Shown here: piece after piece, positions 1-9,196 of the stretch
Layout of the letters: every line of letters begins with the position of its first letter
How positions within the stretch are numbered: position 1 is the first letter of the stretch
The notes under the pieces: generated by a model
Told to the model about the DNA's origin: nothing
The model's input: the letters and a program-made list of their open reading frames with translations, nothing else
Database searches by the model: none
Source: Pseudomonas citrullilanati
Lineage (GTDB): Bacteria; Pseudomonadota; Gammaproteobacteria; Pseudomonadales; Pseudomonadaceae
Length of the DNA: 64,000 bases
Reading direction: 5' to 3'
NCBI RefSeq assembly: GCF_030580855.1
Contig: NZ_JAUQOP010000001.1
Span: 248,001 to 312,000, forward strand
Made by a program: the position numbers and the translations under genes

Positions 1-2
1 AG

Positions 3-518
3 GTGGTGACGGTGGTGCAGGGCAGTTTTGGCGCCTCGCGTGCTTCCGTGGTGGCGGTCCAGGCCGATCCCGCGCCGGCGTTCAAGGATGTCGAGCAATG
101 CCAGGAGTTGCCCTACATCAAGGGCGGGACCCCCGAGTTCATGCGCCACCTGGCCATGCGCTGGAGCGTGGGTGGCTTGCCGTTCACGGGCAACACGTCG
201 CGCAGCATGGGCGGCTGGGTGCGCCTGCGCGGTGATGTGAAAGAAGAGCCATTGAACGAGAGCCATATCCTGGCCCTGGTGGATGCCTGGCCACCGGCAT
301 TGTTGCCGCACCTCAAGCAGATGGCCCCGGGCAGCACGCTGACCTGGACCATTGAGTTTGTCCAGCCGCTGCTGGCGCTCACGACCCTGGACTGGTGCAA
401 GTACCTGGCCGAGATCGAGCATGCCCAGGATGGCTACGGCCACGTCGCCGCGAAGTTCTGGAGCGCCGATGGCCGCCTGATCGCCTTGAGCCGGCAGACG
501 GTGACGATCTTCGCCTGA
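3..518 (+). CDS. Acyl-CoA thioesterase family protein, C-terminal part (cut by window edge)
   Basis: The reading frame is open from the left edge, so the true start lies outside the window; the 171 visible residues end at a TGA. The sequence resembles the C-terminal hotdog half of TesB-like (4HBT_3) thioesterases: a basic/aromatic first strand region, a GGW segment near residue 70, then a strand WTIEFVQP and the closing segment KFWSADGRLIALSRQTV, which is typical of the last hotdog strands. Such enzymes hydrolyse acyl-CoA thioesters in the cytoplasm, but the substrate cannot be told from this fragment. It ends ten bases before the stop of a convergent small membrane protein gene. The family assignment is from pattern recognition and is moderately secure. 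Confidence 0.7.
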   Translation: MVTVVQGSFGASRASVVAVQADPAPAFKDVEQCQELPYIKGGTPEFMRHLAMRWSVGGLPFTGNTSRSMGGWVRLRGDVKEEPLNESHILALVDAWPPALLPHLKQMAPGSTLTWTIEFVQPLLALTTLDWCKYLAEIEHAQDGYGHVAAKFWSADGRLIALSRQTVTIFA

Positions 519-527
519 GGCCTCGGC

Positions 528-749
528 TCATTGACTGTGGCGCTGCAACTCCAGTGCGGCGACCACGCCGAGGGTGCCGATGGCGATGTCTGCCGCTTCG
601 GCACTGAACACCCCGGACACGATCAGCAGGAACGCGACGATGAACAGTGGCACCGCCATCAGGTGCAGCACCGTGTGGGTCGGTTGGCGATCCGGGCCAG
701 GCCAGGCGCGCCATTGCCAGGCCGGAAGGTGAGGGTGACGTTTGCCCAT
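528..749 (-). CDS. Small two-helix membrane protein
   Basis: This 73-residue protein starts with a basic, Trp-rich segment (HPHLPAWQWRAWP) followed by two hydrophobic stretches at about residues 29-48 and 52-66. I chose the ATG at 749 because AAGGA lies eight bases upstream; an ATG at 770 would add seven residues without a better ribosome site. It resembles short conserved Pseudomonas membrane proteins of the DUF962/Mpo1-like type, but it is too short for a firm family call and no function is assigned. It converges on the thioesterase gene and is separated from the chemotaxis receptor by about 100 bases. Confidence 0.6.
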   Translation of the reverse strand: MGKRHPHLPAWQWRAWPGPDRQPTHTVLHLMAVPLFIVAFLLIVSGVFSAEAADIAIGTLGVVAALELQRHSQ

Positions 750-849
750 GATGCGTATCCTTGAGTTCATCCATCGAATGACCCAAGCATAGGCGCGGCG
801 GGGTGAAGCGGCGAATCGCCCTTGGCTATCGGCGTGATAGGGCGAACGC

Positions 850-2331
850 TTAAAGTTTCAATTGCCCGATCGCTTTGTTCAGCTCACCCGCCAACGTCGC
901 CAGTTCATGACTGGTGGTGGCCGAGTCCACGGTCTGGCGTACTGTGTTTTCGGTCACGTCGCGAATACTCACCACCGCCCGGTTCATGTCCTCGGCGACC
1001 TGGCTTTGCTGCTCGGCCGCGACGGCGATCTGGGTGTTGCTTTCGCGCATCTGCGCCACGGCGGCGGTGATCTGCGCCAATGCATCGCCCGCCTCGCGGG
1101 CCTGTTGCACGCAATCGTCAGCCTTGTACGAGCTTTCCTGCATGAAATCCACGGCATCCCGCGTACCGGCTTGCAAGGCGACGATCATGGTGGTGATCTC
1201 GTCCGTGGAAATCTGCACCCGCTTGGCCAGGTTGCGGACCTCGTCGGCCACCACGGCGAAGCCCCGGCCCATCTCGCCGGCCCGCGCCGCTTCGATGGCT
1301 GCGTTCAGGGCCAGCAGGTTGGTCTGTTCGGCAATGCTGTGGATCACACTGACCACGCCGCTGATCTTGTGGCTGTCTTCGGCCAGGCGCTGGATCATTT
1401 CGGCGGTCTGTTGCACCCCCGAGGACAGCCCGGTGATCGACTGCTGTACGCGGCTCACCACGTTCTGGCCATTGCCGGCCAGCGTGTCGGCGGTTTTCGA
1501 CAGGTCGCGGGTGGCGCTGGCATGTTGGGCGATGTGATAGACCGTGGCCGACATCTCGTTGATCGCCGTGGCCGCCTGGTCGGTCTCGCTCTGCTGGCCG
1601 AGCATGCCGTGGCGCACATCGGTCATGCTCGACGCCAGGCGCGCGGCGCCGGTGTCCAGCTGCCGAGCCGTGCTGGCGACGGTGTCCACGACCCGTTGGT
1701 AACCGGCCTGCATGGCATTGAACGCGGCCGCCATCTGACCCACCTCATCCTTGCAGGCCAGGGGTACGCGGGCGGACAGGTCGCCGGTTTTCTCCACGTG
1801 CAGCATCACGTCCTTCAACGTATTGAGCTGGCTGAGCAGGAAGCGGATCAACAGTTGCGACGCCCCCAGCATGGCCAGCATCAGCACGAACACCGCCACG
1901 GCGTATTGGCTGAAGCGTTCGCCGAACACCTGGCCCAGGCTAAGGCCATGGGCCAGGACGGCAAGGGATTGGCTGTCGCCGCGCCGGATCACCTCGGCGC
2001 CCAGCAGCGGGTCATCGCCCAACAGCGGGTTGACGTCCAGTTCGACCCAGCCGCTGGCTTGCGCCAGCGCCGGCAGTGGTTGCTCGTTGAACACCGGTAC
2101 CTGGTCGCGCTGGAACGCCAGCACGGCGTCGGCCTTGGGCAGCGGCTGCCCGGCCGGCCAGGCACTCAACAGCGACGCCTGGGCCTGTGCATTCGCCTGG
2201 GCCGCGTGATTGCGCGCCTGCTGTTCCAGGTGCACCGCGTAGAGCACCAGCAACAGGGTGGTGACAAAGGCGACCGCATTGACCGCCCAGAATTTGTACT
2301 TCAATGAAATATTGCTAAGCCAGGCACCCAT
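850..2331 (-). CDS. Methyl-accepting chemotaxis protein
   Basis: The product is a 493-residue inner-membrane chemoreceptor. A first membrane helix spans about residues 14-32, followed by a periplasmic sensor region of only about 120 residues, a second helix ([19 protein letters not shown]), a HAMP linker ([16 protein letters not shown]) and a long cytoplasmic coiled coil. The hairpin tip carries the hallmark signalling sequence [19 protein letters not shown] followed by [17 protein letters not shown]. The start at 2331 follows an AGAAGA purine tract. The small periplasmic region has no recognisable Cache or 4HB signature, so the ligand is unknown. It reads alone, with no che genes beside it, as is common for dispersed Pseudomonas receptors. 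Confidence 0.93.
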   Translation of the reverse strand: MGAWLSNISLKYKFWAVNAVAFVTTLLLVLYAVHLEQQARNHAAQANAQAQASLLSAWPAGQPLPKADAVLAFQRDQVPVFNEQPLPALAQASGWVELDVNPLLGDDPLLGAEVIRRGDSQSLAVLAHGLSLGQVFGERFSQYAVAVFVLMLAMLGASQLLIRFLLSQLNTLKDVMLHVEKTGDLSARVPLACKDEVGQMAAAFNAMQAGYQRVVDTVASTARQLDTGAARLASSMTDVRHGMLGQQSETDQAATAINEMSATVYHIAQHASATRDLSKTADTLAGNGQNVVSRVQQSITGLSSGVQQTAEMIQRLAEDSHKISGVVSVIHSIAEQTNLLALNAAIEAARAGEMGRGFAVVADEVRNLAKRVQISTDEITTMIVALQAGTRDAVDFMQESSYKADDCVQQAREAGDALAQITAAVAQMRESNTQIAVAAEQQSQVAEDMNRAVVSIRDVTENTVRQTVDSATTSHELATLAGELNKAIGQLKL

Positions 2332-2403
2332 GGTAGGTCTTCTCTGATAGCGGAAACAGTTTTGGCAAGGTGCCATTATTGTGCTGCTATCCAGGGAGCG
2401 GGG

Positions 2404-2421
2404 TGTTGATGTGGGTCAACA
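2404..2421. promoter_or_regulatory. 18-bp dyad upstream of the chemoreceptor
   Basis: TGTTGA and TCAACA form a perfect 6-bp inverted repeat around a 6-bp spacer, about 75 bp upstream of the receptor start and beyond the tatD end. It could be an operator, but no binding protein can be named from the sequence. Confidence 0.3.
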
Positions 2422-2492
2422 GACAATACCGCCTGGGAGGCAATGCGAACCAACAGACAAGCAGATGCCCTTGTGGGAGCGGGGATGTGTGT

Positions 2493-3302
2493 TCAATCGG
2501 AAAGGGCAGGCAACCCAAAAAACGTCCGGGCGCAGGCGGTGCTGTGGGCCGCCAGGTCCTCCTCGGTTTCGCCACGGTGCAATGCCACCTCCCGTAGCAC
2601 TTCAGTCAGGTAGGCAGGTTCATTGCGTCCGTTCTTGGGCTTGGGCCGGAGCGTGCGGGGCAGCAGGTACGGGGCGTCGCTTTCGAGCATCAGGCGACCG
2701 CGGGGAATGTCGCGCACCAGTGGATGCAGGTGGGTGCCCCGGCGTTCGTCACAGATCCAGCCCGTGATACCGATGTGCAGGTCCAGGTCGAGGTAGCTGA
2801 ACAGGGCCTTTTTTTCGCCGGTGAAGCAGTGCACGACGGCGGCGGGCAAGTGGTCCCGGAAGTCCCGCAGGATGTCCAGCAGTCGCTGGTTGGCGTCACG
2901 CTCATGCAGGAACACTGGCAATTGCAACTGGACGGCCAGGGCCAAGTGTTCTTGCAGCACTTTCTCCTGCTGTAGCCGGGGGGAGAAGTCGCGGTTGAAA
3001 TCCAGCCCGCATTCACCCACCGCGCGGACGCGCTCTTGGGCCAGCAGCTCCTTGAGCTGCCGGGCGCTGTCGGCCGTCCAATCGCTGGCACTATGGGGGT
3101 GGATGCCGGCGGTGGCGAACAACCGCTCGCCGCTGCCATCCAGGCTTTCGCACAGCGCCAGGGCCTGTTCGCTGCCCTCGAGGCTGGTGCCGGTCAAGAC
3201 CAGTTGGCAGACCCCCGATTCATAGGCGCGGTCGAGCACGGCCTGGTGTTTATCGGCAAAACTGGGGTTGGTCAGGTTGACGCCGATATCGATGAGTTGC
3301 AT
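2493..3302 (-). CDS. tatD: TatD family Mg-dependent 3'-5' DNase
   Basis: This 269-residue cytoplasmic metal-dependent hydrolase has a TIM-barrel fold. The N-terminus [15 protein letters not shown] is the TatD subgroup form, in which the usual HxH is replaced by IGVNL; YcfH/YjjV relatives keep HCHLD. Further metal-site motifs are in order: GIHPHSA, the GECGLD glutamate, [12 protein letters not shown] and [10 protein letters not shown]. The family degrades single-stranded DNA and acts in oxidative DNA repair and nucleic acid turnover. I chose the ATG at 3302, which has GAGG seven bases upstream; the longer frame to 3320 lacks a site. It is not linked to tatABC here. Confidence 0.93.
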   Translation of the reverse strand: MQLIDIGVNLTNPSFADKHQAVLDRAYESGVCQLVLTGTSLEGSEQALALCESLDGSGERLFATAGIHPHSASDWTADSARQLKELLAQERVRAVGECGLDFNRDFSPRLQQEKVLQEHLALAVQLQLPVFLHERDANQRLLDILRDFRDHLPAAVVHCFTGEKKALFSYLDLDLHIGITGWICDERRGTHLHPLVRDIPRGRLMLESDAPYLLPRTLRPKPKNGRNEPAYLTEVLREVALHRGETEEDLAAHSTACARTFFGLPALSD

Positions 3303-3532
3303 GGTGCTACCTCGGCCCAAAGGCCGGAAAGCATATCAGAGCTGTAGATTTATAAGAAAAGCCAAGAACTACAAAGAGTTGTGGCTGTCTGTTGAGGCCG
3401 CGAGACAGGTCGGATTGGTATAAATGCCACCACTGTGCCAGTCTTTCGCACTTTTCAGCGCCCCAAGCGCTCTGTTCCTGTCGACCCAGCCTCGTTTTCG
3501 AGACGGCCGGCAGTGTTCCTTCCGGAGAGTGG

Positions 3533-4951
3533 ATGACACGTCCCCAGGCGTTGCTACTGCTGTGTTGCTCGCTGCTCATGCCGATACCGGCAGACGCGCG
3601 GCTGCCCGGGCCGGTGCAAGTCGTGGCGCCCGGCACGGTGCGCGACCTGGCGCAGATCCGCAGCAGCCGGGTGCTGAAGGTGTTGGTCAACCAAAGCCGC
3701 AACAGCTCCGGCGAAGTCCAGGGCCAGCCCATTGGCGTCGAATACCACCGGTTGCGGGCCTTCGAGCAATACCTCAACGGTCACGCCCGGGACGGCCAGG
3801 AAATCACCCTCAAGATCATTCCCAAGGCCAAGGACCAACTGCTCGGCGCCTTGCAACGCGGGGAGGGCGACCTGGTGGCCCCCGGCGAGTTGCTCGACCA
3901 GGCCGGCCATGCGGTCAGTCCCAGTGACCCGATCCGCAGCGATGTGCCGTTGCTGCTGGTGGGCATCAAGGGTGAAAAGCGCTACAGCCGCGTGGAGCAA
4001 CTCTCCGGCAAGACCCTCGCCCTGCCTAACGGCAGCGCGGCCGGGGATGCGGTGAGCCAGATCAACCAGAAGCTGGCGTTGCTCAAGTTGCCACCGGTGA
4101 AGGTCGAATGGGTCGACCCGACCCTGGCCGTGGAGGATGTGCTGGAGATGGTCCAGGGCGGGATTTTCCACCTGACCATCGTCGAGCAACCCATTGCCGA
4201 ACGCTGGGGCAAGATTCTTCCCAAGCTGCGCTTCGATCGCCAGGTGCTCATCGGCGAGCCCGGCGATGAGTACTGGTTCGTCCGTCGCGATGCCGCCATG
4301 CTGCGGGCGAGCATCGACCGGTTCCTGGCCACCTACAAGGTGCCGGACAACCAGGACGCGGCGTTCCTGCGCATCTACCGGCGCCTCTACCAGGTTCATT
4401 ATCCACTGGCCCGCGCCGACCGCCAGCGCCTGGAGAAGCTGCGCCCGGTCCTGCAGAAACACGCCGAGGCCCAGGGCATGGACTGGCTCAACCTGGCGGC
4501 CCTGGCCTTCAAGGAGTCGGCCCTGCAACCCAGCGCCCGTGGTGGCGGCGGCCCCACTGGCCTGATGCAGATCACCCCGTCGGCGGCGCAGCGGGTCGGG
4601 GTGGACAACATCCAGAACCTGGACGCCAACGTACAGGCAGGCGCCAAGTACCTGGCGATGATTCGCCGCAAATTCTTCGCCAGCCCCAAGCTCAATGAGC
4701 GTGAACGCATGGCCTTCGTCCTGGCCGCCTACAACATGGGGCCGGAGCGTGTCCAGGGCATGCGCGCCGAAGCCCGGCGGCGGGGGCTGAACCCCAACCA
4801 GTGGTTCTTCCAGGTCGAGCGCATCGCCATGGAGCAGGTCGGCATGGGCGCCGTCAGCTACGTCAATAGCGTGAACAAATACTACCTGGCCTTTGACCGG
4901 GAGCGAGAATCCCTGGAACCGGCAGGGCAAAAAGTTGCTTTACGGAAGTGA
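3533..4951 (+). CDS. MltF-like membrane-bound lytic murein transglycosylase
   Basis: The product is 472 residues with a short N-terminal signal sequence (about residues 1-22, ending ADA). Residues ~45-280 form a periplasmic solute-binding (SBP_bac_3) domain, and residues ~310-450 form an SLT lytic transglycosylase domain. The catalytic glutamate is E328 in FKESALQP, followed by the GLMQITPSAA and AAYNMGP motifs. The architecture matches MltF, which cleaves peptidoglycan glycan strands to 1,6-anhydro-muropeptides. A GGAGAG site seven bases upstream supports the start at 3533 over longer reading-frame options. It is probably a paralogue rather than the main mltF gene, because the binding domain looks divergent, so I give no symbol. 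Confidence 0.85.
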   Translation: MTRPQALLLLCCSLLMPIPADARLPGPVQVVAPGTVRDLAQIRSSRVLKVLVNQSRNSSGEVQGQPIGVEYHRLRAFEQYLNGHARDGQEITLKIIPKAKDQLLGALQRGEGDLVAPGELLDQAGHAVSPSDPIRSDVPLLLVGIKGEKRYSRVEQLSGKTLALPNGSAAGDAVSQINQKLALLKLPPVKVEWVDPTLAVEDVLEMVQGGIFHLTIVEQPIAERWGKILPKLRFDRQVLIGEPGDEYWFVRRDAAMLRASIDRFLATYKVPDNQDAAFLRIYRRLYQVHYPLARADRQRLEKLRPVLQKHAEAQGMDWLNLAALAFKESALQPSARGGGGPTGLMQITPSAAQRVGVDNIQNLDANVQAGAKYLAMIRRKFFASPKLNERERMAFVLAAYNMGPERVQGMRAEARRRGLNPNQWFFQVERIAMEQVGMGAVSYVNSVNKYYLAFDRERESLEPAGQKVALRK

Positions 4952-5050
4952 TCAATTAAATTGATTGTTTTGTCGCAATTTTTGCGCTTTTTACACAAGT
5001 TTTATTGATTAATATGGCGTCCAACCCTCACACACCCAGGAATCACCCGC
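4952..5050 (+). promoter_or_regulatory. AT-rich upstream region of the DoxX gene
   Basis: These 99 bases are strikingly AT-rich for this genome and include the dyad ATCAATTAAATTGAT at 4951-4965 and a TTTACA box near 4990. The region probably holds the doxX promoter. No specific regulator can be named. Confidence 0.4.
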
Positions 5051-5485
5051 ATGAGCTCGCTGATCAATAAAGTAATGTCCACCCGCGCCGGCTACGGCCT
5101 GACCGTCCTGCGTATTGTCGTCGGCATCATCTTCGCCGCCCACGGTTCGCAAAAACTCTTCGGCCTGTTCGGCGGCTACGGCCTGGCAGGCACGGCGCAA
5201 TGGATGGAAAGCATTGGCCTGACCCCCGGCTACCTGATGGCGACGCTGGCGGGCGGTACCGAGTTTTTCGCCGGGCTGGCGTTGATCATCGGCCTGCTGA
5301 CCCGTCCGGCAGCACTGGGCCTGGCGTTCCTGTCGCTGGTGGCGATTTTTTCGGTGCACATCGGTAACGGTTTGTTCATGGCCAACAACGGCTATGAATT
5401 CGCCCTGGCGTTGCTGGCGGGCAGTGTCGCCGTCCTGATCGAAGGCGCGGGCAAGCTGTCGGTGGATCGCGCCATCGCTGGCTGA
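5051..5485 (+). CDS. DoxX family inner-membrane protein
   Basis: This 144-residue protein has four hydrophobic helices and the DoxX signature: LRIVVGIIFAAHGSQKLFG near the N-terminus, then GLTPGYLMATLAGGTEFFAGLALIIG. The family occurs as YphA/YqjF-like membrane proteins, some linked to quinone or thiosulfate oxidation and others to redox stress; the role here is not defined. The start is supported by an AGGA eight bases upstream. A strong terminator follows the stop within 17 bases, so the gene is a single-gene unit. Confidence 0.88.
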   Translation: MSSLINKVMSTRAGYGLTVLRIVVGIIFAAHGSQKLFGLFGGYGLAGTAQWMESIGLTPGYLMATLAGGTEFFAGLALIIGLLTRPAALGLAFLSLVAIFSVHIGNGLFMANNGYEFALALLAGSVAVLIEGAGKLSVDRAIAG

Positions 5486-5501
5486 TGGTCAATAAAGACA
5501 A

Positions 5502-5535
5502 AAAGGCGCTTCCTCTTTCGGGGAAGCGCCTTTTT
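5502..5535 (+). terminator. Rho-independent terminator after doxX
   Basis: AAGGCGCTTCC pairs with GGAAGCGCCTT across a short loop and is followed by a T run ending at 5535. The position fits the end of the doxX transcript. Confidence 0.9.
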
Positions 5536-5583
5536 CTTTTGGAAGGCTGGCAGCTCGCGGACTGCATCGGGATCAACACCCCC

Positions 5584-5611
5584 TGTGGGCGCGAGCAGGC
5601 TTGCTCCCACA
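5584..5611 (+). repeat. Single REP element
   Basis: A 28-bp imperfect palindrome, GTGGG...GCGAGCAGGCTTGC...CCCAC, of the REP class found throughout this window. It sits between the doxX terminator and the next gene and has no inverted partner nearby. Confidence 0.8.
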
Positions 5612-5838
5612 GGCACTCAACGGCATGGCGACCAGGGAACAGCGATTCTTGACACCGCCCGGTCAGCTTCTCTAGGATGCCGCCCATGCGCCGATTTAAA
5701 CAGCTACTTGCGGGGCGCCAGGTGACTCTCCAGTTGCCGACAGAAGCCGGGTTACGCGGCTTCGAAATACCGCTAAAGCGCTGGTTCGGTGTTGCCTCTC
5801 ACCTGCCATGCAGACTTTTGAGGCAGAGACACGACACG

Positions 5839-6147
5839 ATGAATGCACCCAGCCCCCTTGTACGTCTTGCGCCCATCACGGCGAATCTTGTGCAACGCAA
5901 CCCGAAAATCCTCCTGGGCGGCACCCACCAGCCTACCTTGCTGCGCTACCTAGACGGCTGGCCGCGACGTAATCATGGGCCGGCCGCTTTCCTGATCCAG
6001 TTCGTCGAAGACGGTGAATCCCTGGCGCGTTTCGCCAATGACAGCTTCGACCTGGCCGTTATCCAATGCCCCAGCGCGGAGGACGCGCCCGAGATGATCC
6101 GGCAACTGACCCGCGTCGCGCGGCAGGGGTTGATCACTCGCCGCTAA
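5839..6147 (+). CDS. Conserved hypothetical protein, methyltransferase-like tail
   Basis: This 102-residue protein begins MNAPSPLVRLAPITANLVQ. Its C-terminal segment DSFDLAVIQCPSAEDAPEMIRQLTRVARQG looks like the strand and helix following the SAM-binding motifs of class I methyltransferases (D-x-x-x-V-x-x-x-H-x-x-E). The N-terminal half lacks a G-x-G-x-G motif, so catalysis is unlikely from this chain alone. The frame stays open upstream to 5677, but the ATG at 5839 follows ACACGACACG and starts the recognisable protein. It converges on greB with a 12-base gap. The function is unknown. Confidence 0.6.
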   Translation: MNAPSPLVRLAPITANLVQRNPKILLGGTHQPTLLRYLDGWPRRNHGPAAFLIQFVEDGESLARFANDSFDLAVIQCPSAEDAPEMIRQLTRVARQGLITRR

Positions 6148-6159
6148 GGTGTCCAGTTC

Positions 6160-6657
6160 CTACGGATAAGCGATGTCGACGATATAGACCCGCTTCTCGC
6201 CCGTGGGCGTCTGAACCTTGACCTCAGCATCCAGGGCCTTGCCGATCAGGGCCCGGGCCAACGGCGAATCGATGCTGATCAGGTTCTGTTTCAGGTCCAG
6301 CTCGTCCGGGCCAACGATGCGATAGCGCGATTCCTTGCCGTCCTCATCCTCGACGGTGACCCAGGCGCCGAAGTACACCTTGTTCGGGTCGCTGGGTTTT
6401 TCACTGACCACCTTCAGCGCTTCCAGGCGCTTGGTGAGAAAGCGCACGCGGCTGTCGATTTCCCGCAGCATTTTCTTGCCGTAGGTGTATTCGGCGTTTT
6501 CCGAACGGTCACCCTGGGCCGCCGCCTCGCTGACCGCCTGGGTCACCTGGGGTCGGCGTACATGCCACAGTTCATGGAATTCAGCGCGCATCCGCGCTTC
6601 ACCCTCGGGGGTGATCAGCGCGGTGCCGGCGGTGCGGGGTGGGCGATAACGGCTCAT
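6160..6657 (-). CDS. greB: Transcription elongation factor GreB
   Basis: The 165-residue product has the two-domain Gre layout. An N-terminal antiparallel coiled coil enters the RNA polymerase secondary channel, and a C-terminal FKBP-like domain follows. The acidic tip residues D50 and E53 are in place in [10 protein letters not shown], and the C-terminal motif [13 protein letters not shown] matches the conserved SPxxxALIGK segment. It stimulates transcript cleavage in backtracked polymerase. It lies 34 bases after the ABC permease stop on the same strand and may be co-transcribed. A second, more divergent Gre-type gene lies at 18.2 kb. Confidence 0.95.
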   Translation of the reverse strand: MSRYRPPRTAGTALITPEGEARMRAEFHELWHVRRPQVTQAVSEAAAQGDRSENAEYTYGKKMLREIDSRVRFLTKRLEALKVVSEKPSDPNKVYFGAWVTVEDEDGKESRYRIVGPDELDLKQNLISIDSPLARALIGKALDAEVKVQTPTGEKRVYIVDIAYP

Positions 6658-6691
6658 GGCAACTTCTTGTCATTGCGAAGCCGGAAGTCTA

Positions 6692-9196
6692 TCAACCCTC
6701 GCGCAACACTGTCAGCGGGCTGGCATTGAGCGCTCGTCGGGTGCCGAACACCCCGGCGCCGCCGATCAACAAGGCGCCCACCAGTGGCAACAGCAGCAGC
6801 CAGGGATGCGGATGCCACGGCAGGTCGAAGGCGTAGCGGTAGAGCACCAGGCTCACCAGTTCCGAGCCCAGGGCCGCGAGCAAGCCACTGGCCGCGCCCA
6901 GCAGGCCGAACTCGATGCGTCGCGCCTTGACCAACAAGTGCCGTTCGGCACCCAGGGCCCGCAGCAGCGCGCCCTGGCGAATCCGCTCGTCGAGGGTCGC
7001 TTGCAGGCCGGAGAACAGCACGGCCATCCCCGCCGCCAGTACGAACAGCAACACGTATTCCACGGCCAGGGTCACCTGGGCCAGGATGCTGCGCAACTGT
7101 TCGAGCAGGGCCTCGACTTGCAGGATCGTCACCGCCGGGAAGGCCCGGGACAGCTCGACGATTTGTGCGTCGTGGCCCGCCGCCAGGTAGAAGCTGGTGA
7201 GGTAGGTGGCCGGCAGGTCCTTCAGCGTGCCAGGCTGGAAGATCATGAAGAAATTGGGCTGGAAGTTGTCCCAGTTGATTTCCCGCAGGCTGGTGACCTT
7301 CGCCTCGCGGTTGACGCCGCCCACGCTGAACACCAGGCGATCACCCAGCTTGATCTTGAGGTTGTCGGCGACTTTGCCTTCCACCGAAACCCCCGGGATA
7401 TCGTCCGGCGGCTGCTGCGGCCACCAGGTCCCTGCGGTGACGACGTTACCCGCCGGCAGGTCTGCGGCCCAGGTCAGGCTCAGGTCCCGTTGCAGCGCCC
7501 GGTCACCGGCGGAGTCCTTGGTGACGAACTCACTGGCCGGTTCGCCATTGATGCTGATGAGCCGTCCCGGCACCACGGGATAGAGCGGCGCCGATTGCGC
7601 TGACAGCGCCAGCAGCTTGTCGGTGAAGGCCTGCTTGTCGTCGGGCAGGATGTTCAGGGCGAAATAGTTGGGGGCATTCTTCGGCAACTGGTTTTGCCAG
7701 GTGTCCAGCAACTCGCCGCGCAGCAGCGCAATCAGCGCCATGGACAACAGGATCAAGCCAAATGCCAGGGCCTGGCCAGCCGCCGCCAGGGGGTGGCGCA
7801 GCAGTTGGCCGAGGCCGAGGCGCCAGGGCAGGGCGGCGCGGGCCAGCAAGCGACGCAGGCTCTGGAGCAGCAGGAGCAGCAGCCCGCCGAGCACCAGCGC
7901 CGCCACGACGCCGCCACCGAGCAGGGCGAACGTGAGGACCAGGTCCAGGCTCAGGCGCCACATGATCAGGCCCAGGGCACCCAATGCGGCGCCATAGACC
8001 ACCCAGGTGCTGGACGGGATCGGCAGCATGTCCCGGCGCAGTACGCGCAGCGGTGGCACCCGGCCCAGGGCGGCCAGGGGTGGCAAGGCAAACCCCGCCA
8101 GGGCGACCAGCCCGGTGCCGATTCCGGCGATGGCCGGCAGCAGGCCTCCAGGCGGAACCGCCGTGGGCAGCAGGTCGTGCAGCAGCGCGAACAGGCCCAG
8201 TTGGGCGATCCAGCCGAGCAGGGCGCCGCTGACGCTCGCCAGCAGGCCGAGCACCGCCAGTTGCAGGCTGAACAGCACCATGGTTTCCCGGCGGGACAAA
8301 CCCAGGCAGCGCAGCAGGGCACTGGCATCGAAACGGCGAGTGGCAAAACGGTTCGCCGACAGCGCGACAGCGACGCCGGACAGCAGCACCGCCACCAGGC
8401 TGGCCATGTTCAGGTAGCGCTCGGCCTTGCCCAGCGCGCCGCCGATCTGCCGGTTGCCGTCGCGGGCATCCTGCAGGCGCTGGTTGGGCTCCAGGCCGGG
8501 CTTGACCAGGTCGCGGTAGGTTTGCAGCGCCGGTGCCGGGCCGCGCCACAGGTCGCGATAGCTGACGCGGCTGCCGGGTTGCACCACGCCGGTGGCGTCC
8601 AGGTCCTTGAGGTTGATCATGACCCGCGGCGTGAGGCTGTAGAAATTACCGGCACGATCGGGCTCGTAGGTCAGCACCCGGCTCAGGCGCAGGGTCTTGT
8701 TGCCGACATCGATGCTGTCGCCGATCTTCAGGTCCAGGGCCGTCAGCAACCGCGCCTCGACCCAGGCCTCGCCCGGGTTCGGACGCCCACCGGTGTCTTC
8801 CGGGGCGAACGGCGCGGCGGCGCTTTTCAGCTCGCCGCGCAGGGGGTAGATGTCATCGGCTGCCTTGACGCTGGACAACTGGATGCCGTTGTCGGTGGCG
8901 ACCACGCTGGAGAACTCCACCACCCGGGCGTGTTCCAGGCCCAGCTCGGTGCCGCTGCGGATCTGTTCCGGGCGGGCTGGCGAGCTGCCTTCGAGCAGCA
9001 GGTCGGCGCCGAGAAATTCGGTGGCGCGCAACATCATCGCGCCGTTGAGGCGGGCCCCGAAATAGCCGATGGCGGTACTCGCCGCCACGGCCACCAGCAG
9101 GGCGAAGAACAACACCCGCAACTCGCCGGCGCGGGCATCGCGCAGCAATTGACGGACAGCAAGACTGAACAGGCGCAACAGCGGCAGGCGTGCCAT
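6692..9196 (-). CDS. ybbP: FtsX-like ABC transporter permease (YbbP type)
   Basis: This 834-residue inner-membrane protein has an N-terminal helix at ~20-40 and a large periplasmic MacB-like domain. It carries two FtsX-type membrane bundles (about residues 250-460 and 700-830), the usual YbbP layout with extra central helices. It partners the ATPase encoded directly upstream: the ATPase stop TGA and this ATG overlap by one base (TGATG), implying translational coupling. YbbAP pairs in other bacteria act as mechanotransmission-type systems and sit beside the esterase TesA, as here; the substrate remains uncertain. A TTG at 9199 could extend the frame by one codon, but the ATG at 9196 is the simpler choice. 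Confidence 0.9.
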   Translation of the reverse strand: MARLPLLRLFSLAVRQLLRDARAGELRVLFFALLVAVAASTAIGYFGARLNGAMMLRATEFLGADLLLEGSSPARPEQIRSGTELGLEHARVVEFSSVVATDNGIQLSSVKAADDIYPLRGELKSAAAPFAPEDTGGRPNPGEAWVEARLLTALDLKIGDSIDVGNKTLRLSRVLTYEPDRAGNFYSLTPRVMINLKDLDATGVVQPGSRVSYRDLWRGPAPALQTYRDLVKPGLEPNQRLQDARDGNRQIGGALGKAERYLNMASLVAVLLSGVAVALSANRFATRRFDASALLRCLGLSRRETMVLFSLQLAVLGLLASVSGALLGWIAQLGLFALLHDLLPTAVPPGGLLPAIAGIGTGLVALAGFALPPLAALGRVPPLRVLRRDMLPIPSSTWVVYGAALGALGLIMWRLSLDLVLTFALLGGGVVAALVLGGLLLLLLQSLRRLLARAALPWRLGLGQLLRHPLAAAGQALAFGLILLSMALIALLRGELLDTWQNQLPKNAPNYFALNILPDDKQAFTDKLLALSAQSAPLYPVVPGRLISINGEPASEFVTKDSAGDRALQRDLSLTWAADLPAGNVVTAGTWWPQQPPDDIPGVSVEGKVADNLKIKLGDRLVFSVGGVNREAKVTSLREINWDNFQPNFFMIFQPGTLKDLPATYLTSFYLAAGHDAQIVELSRAFPAVTILQVEALLEQLRSILAQVTLAVEYVLLFVLAAGMAVLFSGLQATLDERIRQGALLRALGAERHLLVKARRIEFGLLGAASGLLAALGSELVSLVLYRYAFDLPWHPHPWLLLLPLVGALLIGGAGVFGTRRALNASPLTVLREG

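Noticed and set aside
2320..2350. Sigma-54 promoter for the chemoreceptor (TGGCAC near TTGCC on the minus strand)
   Set aside because: The spacing between the GG and GC elements is far too short.
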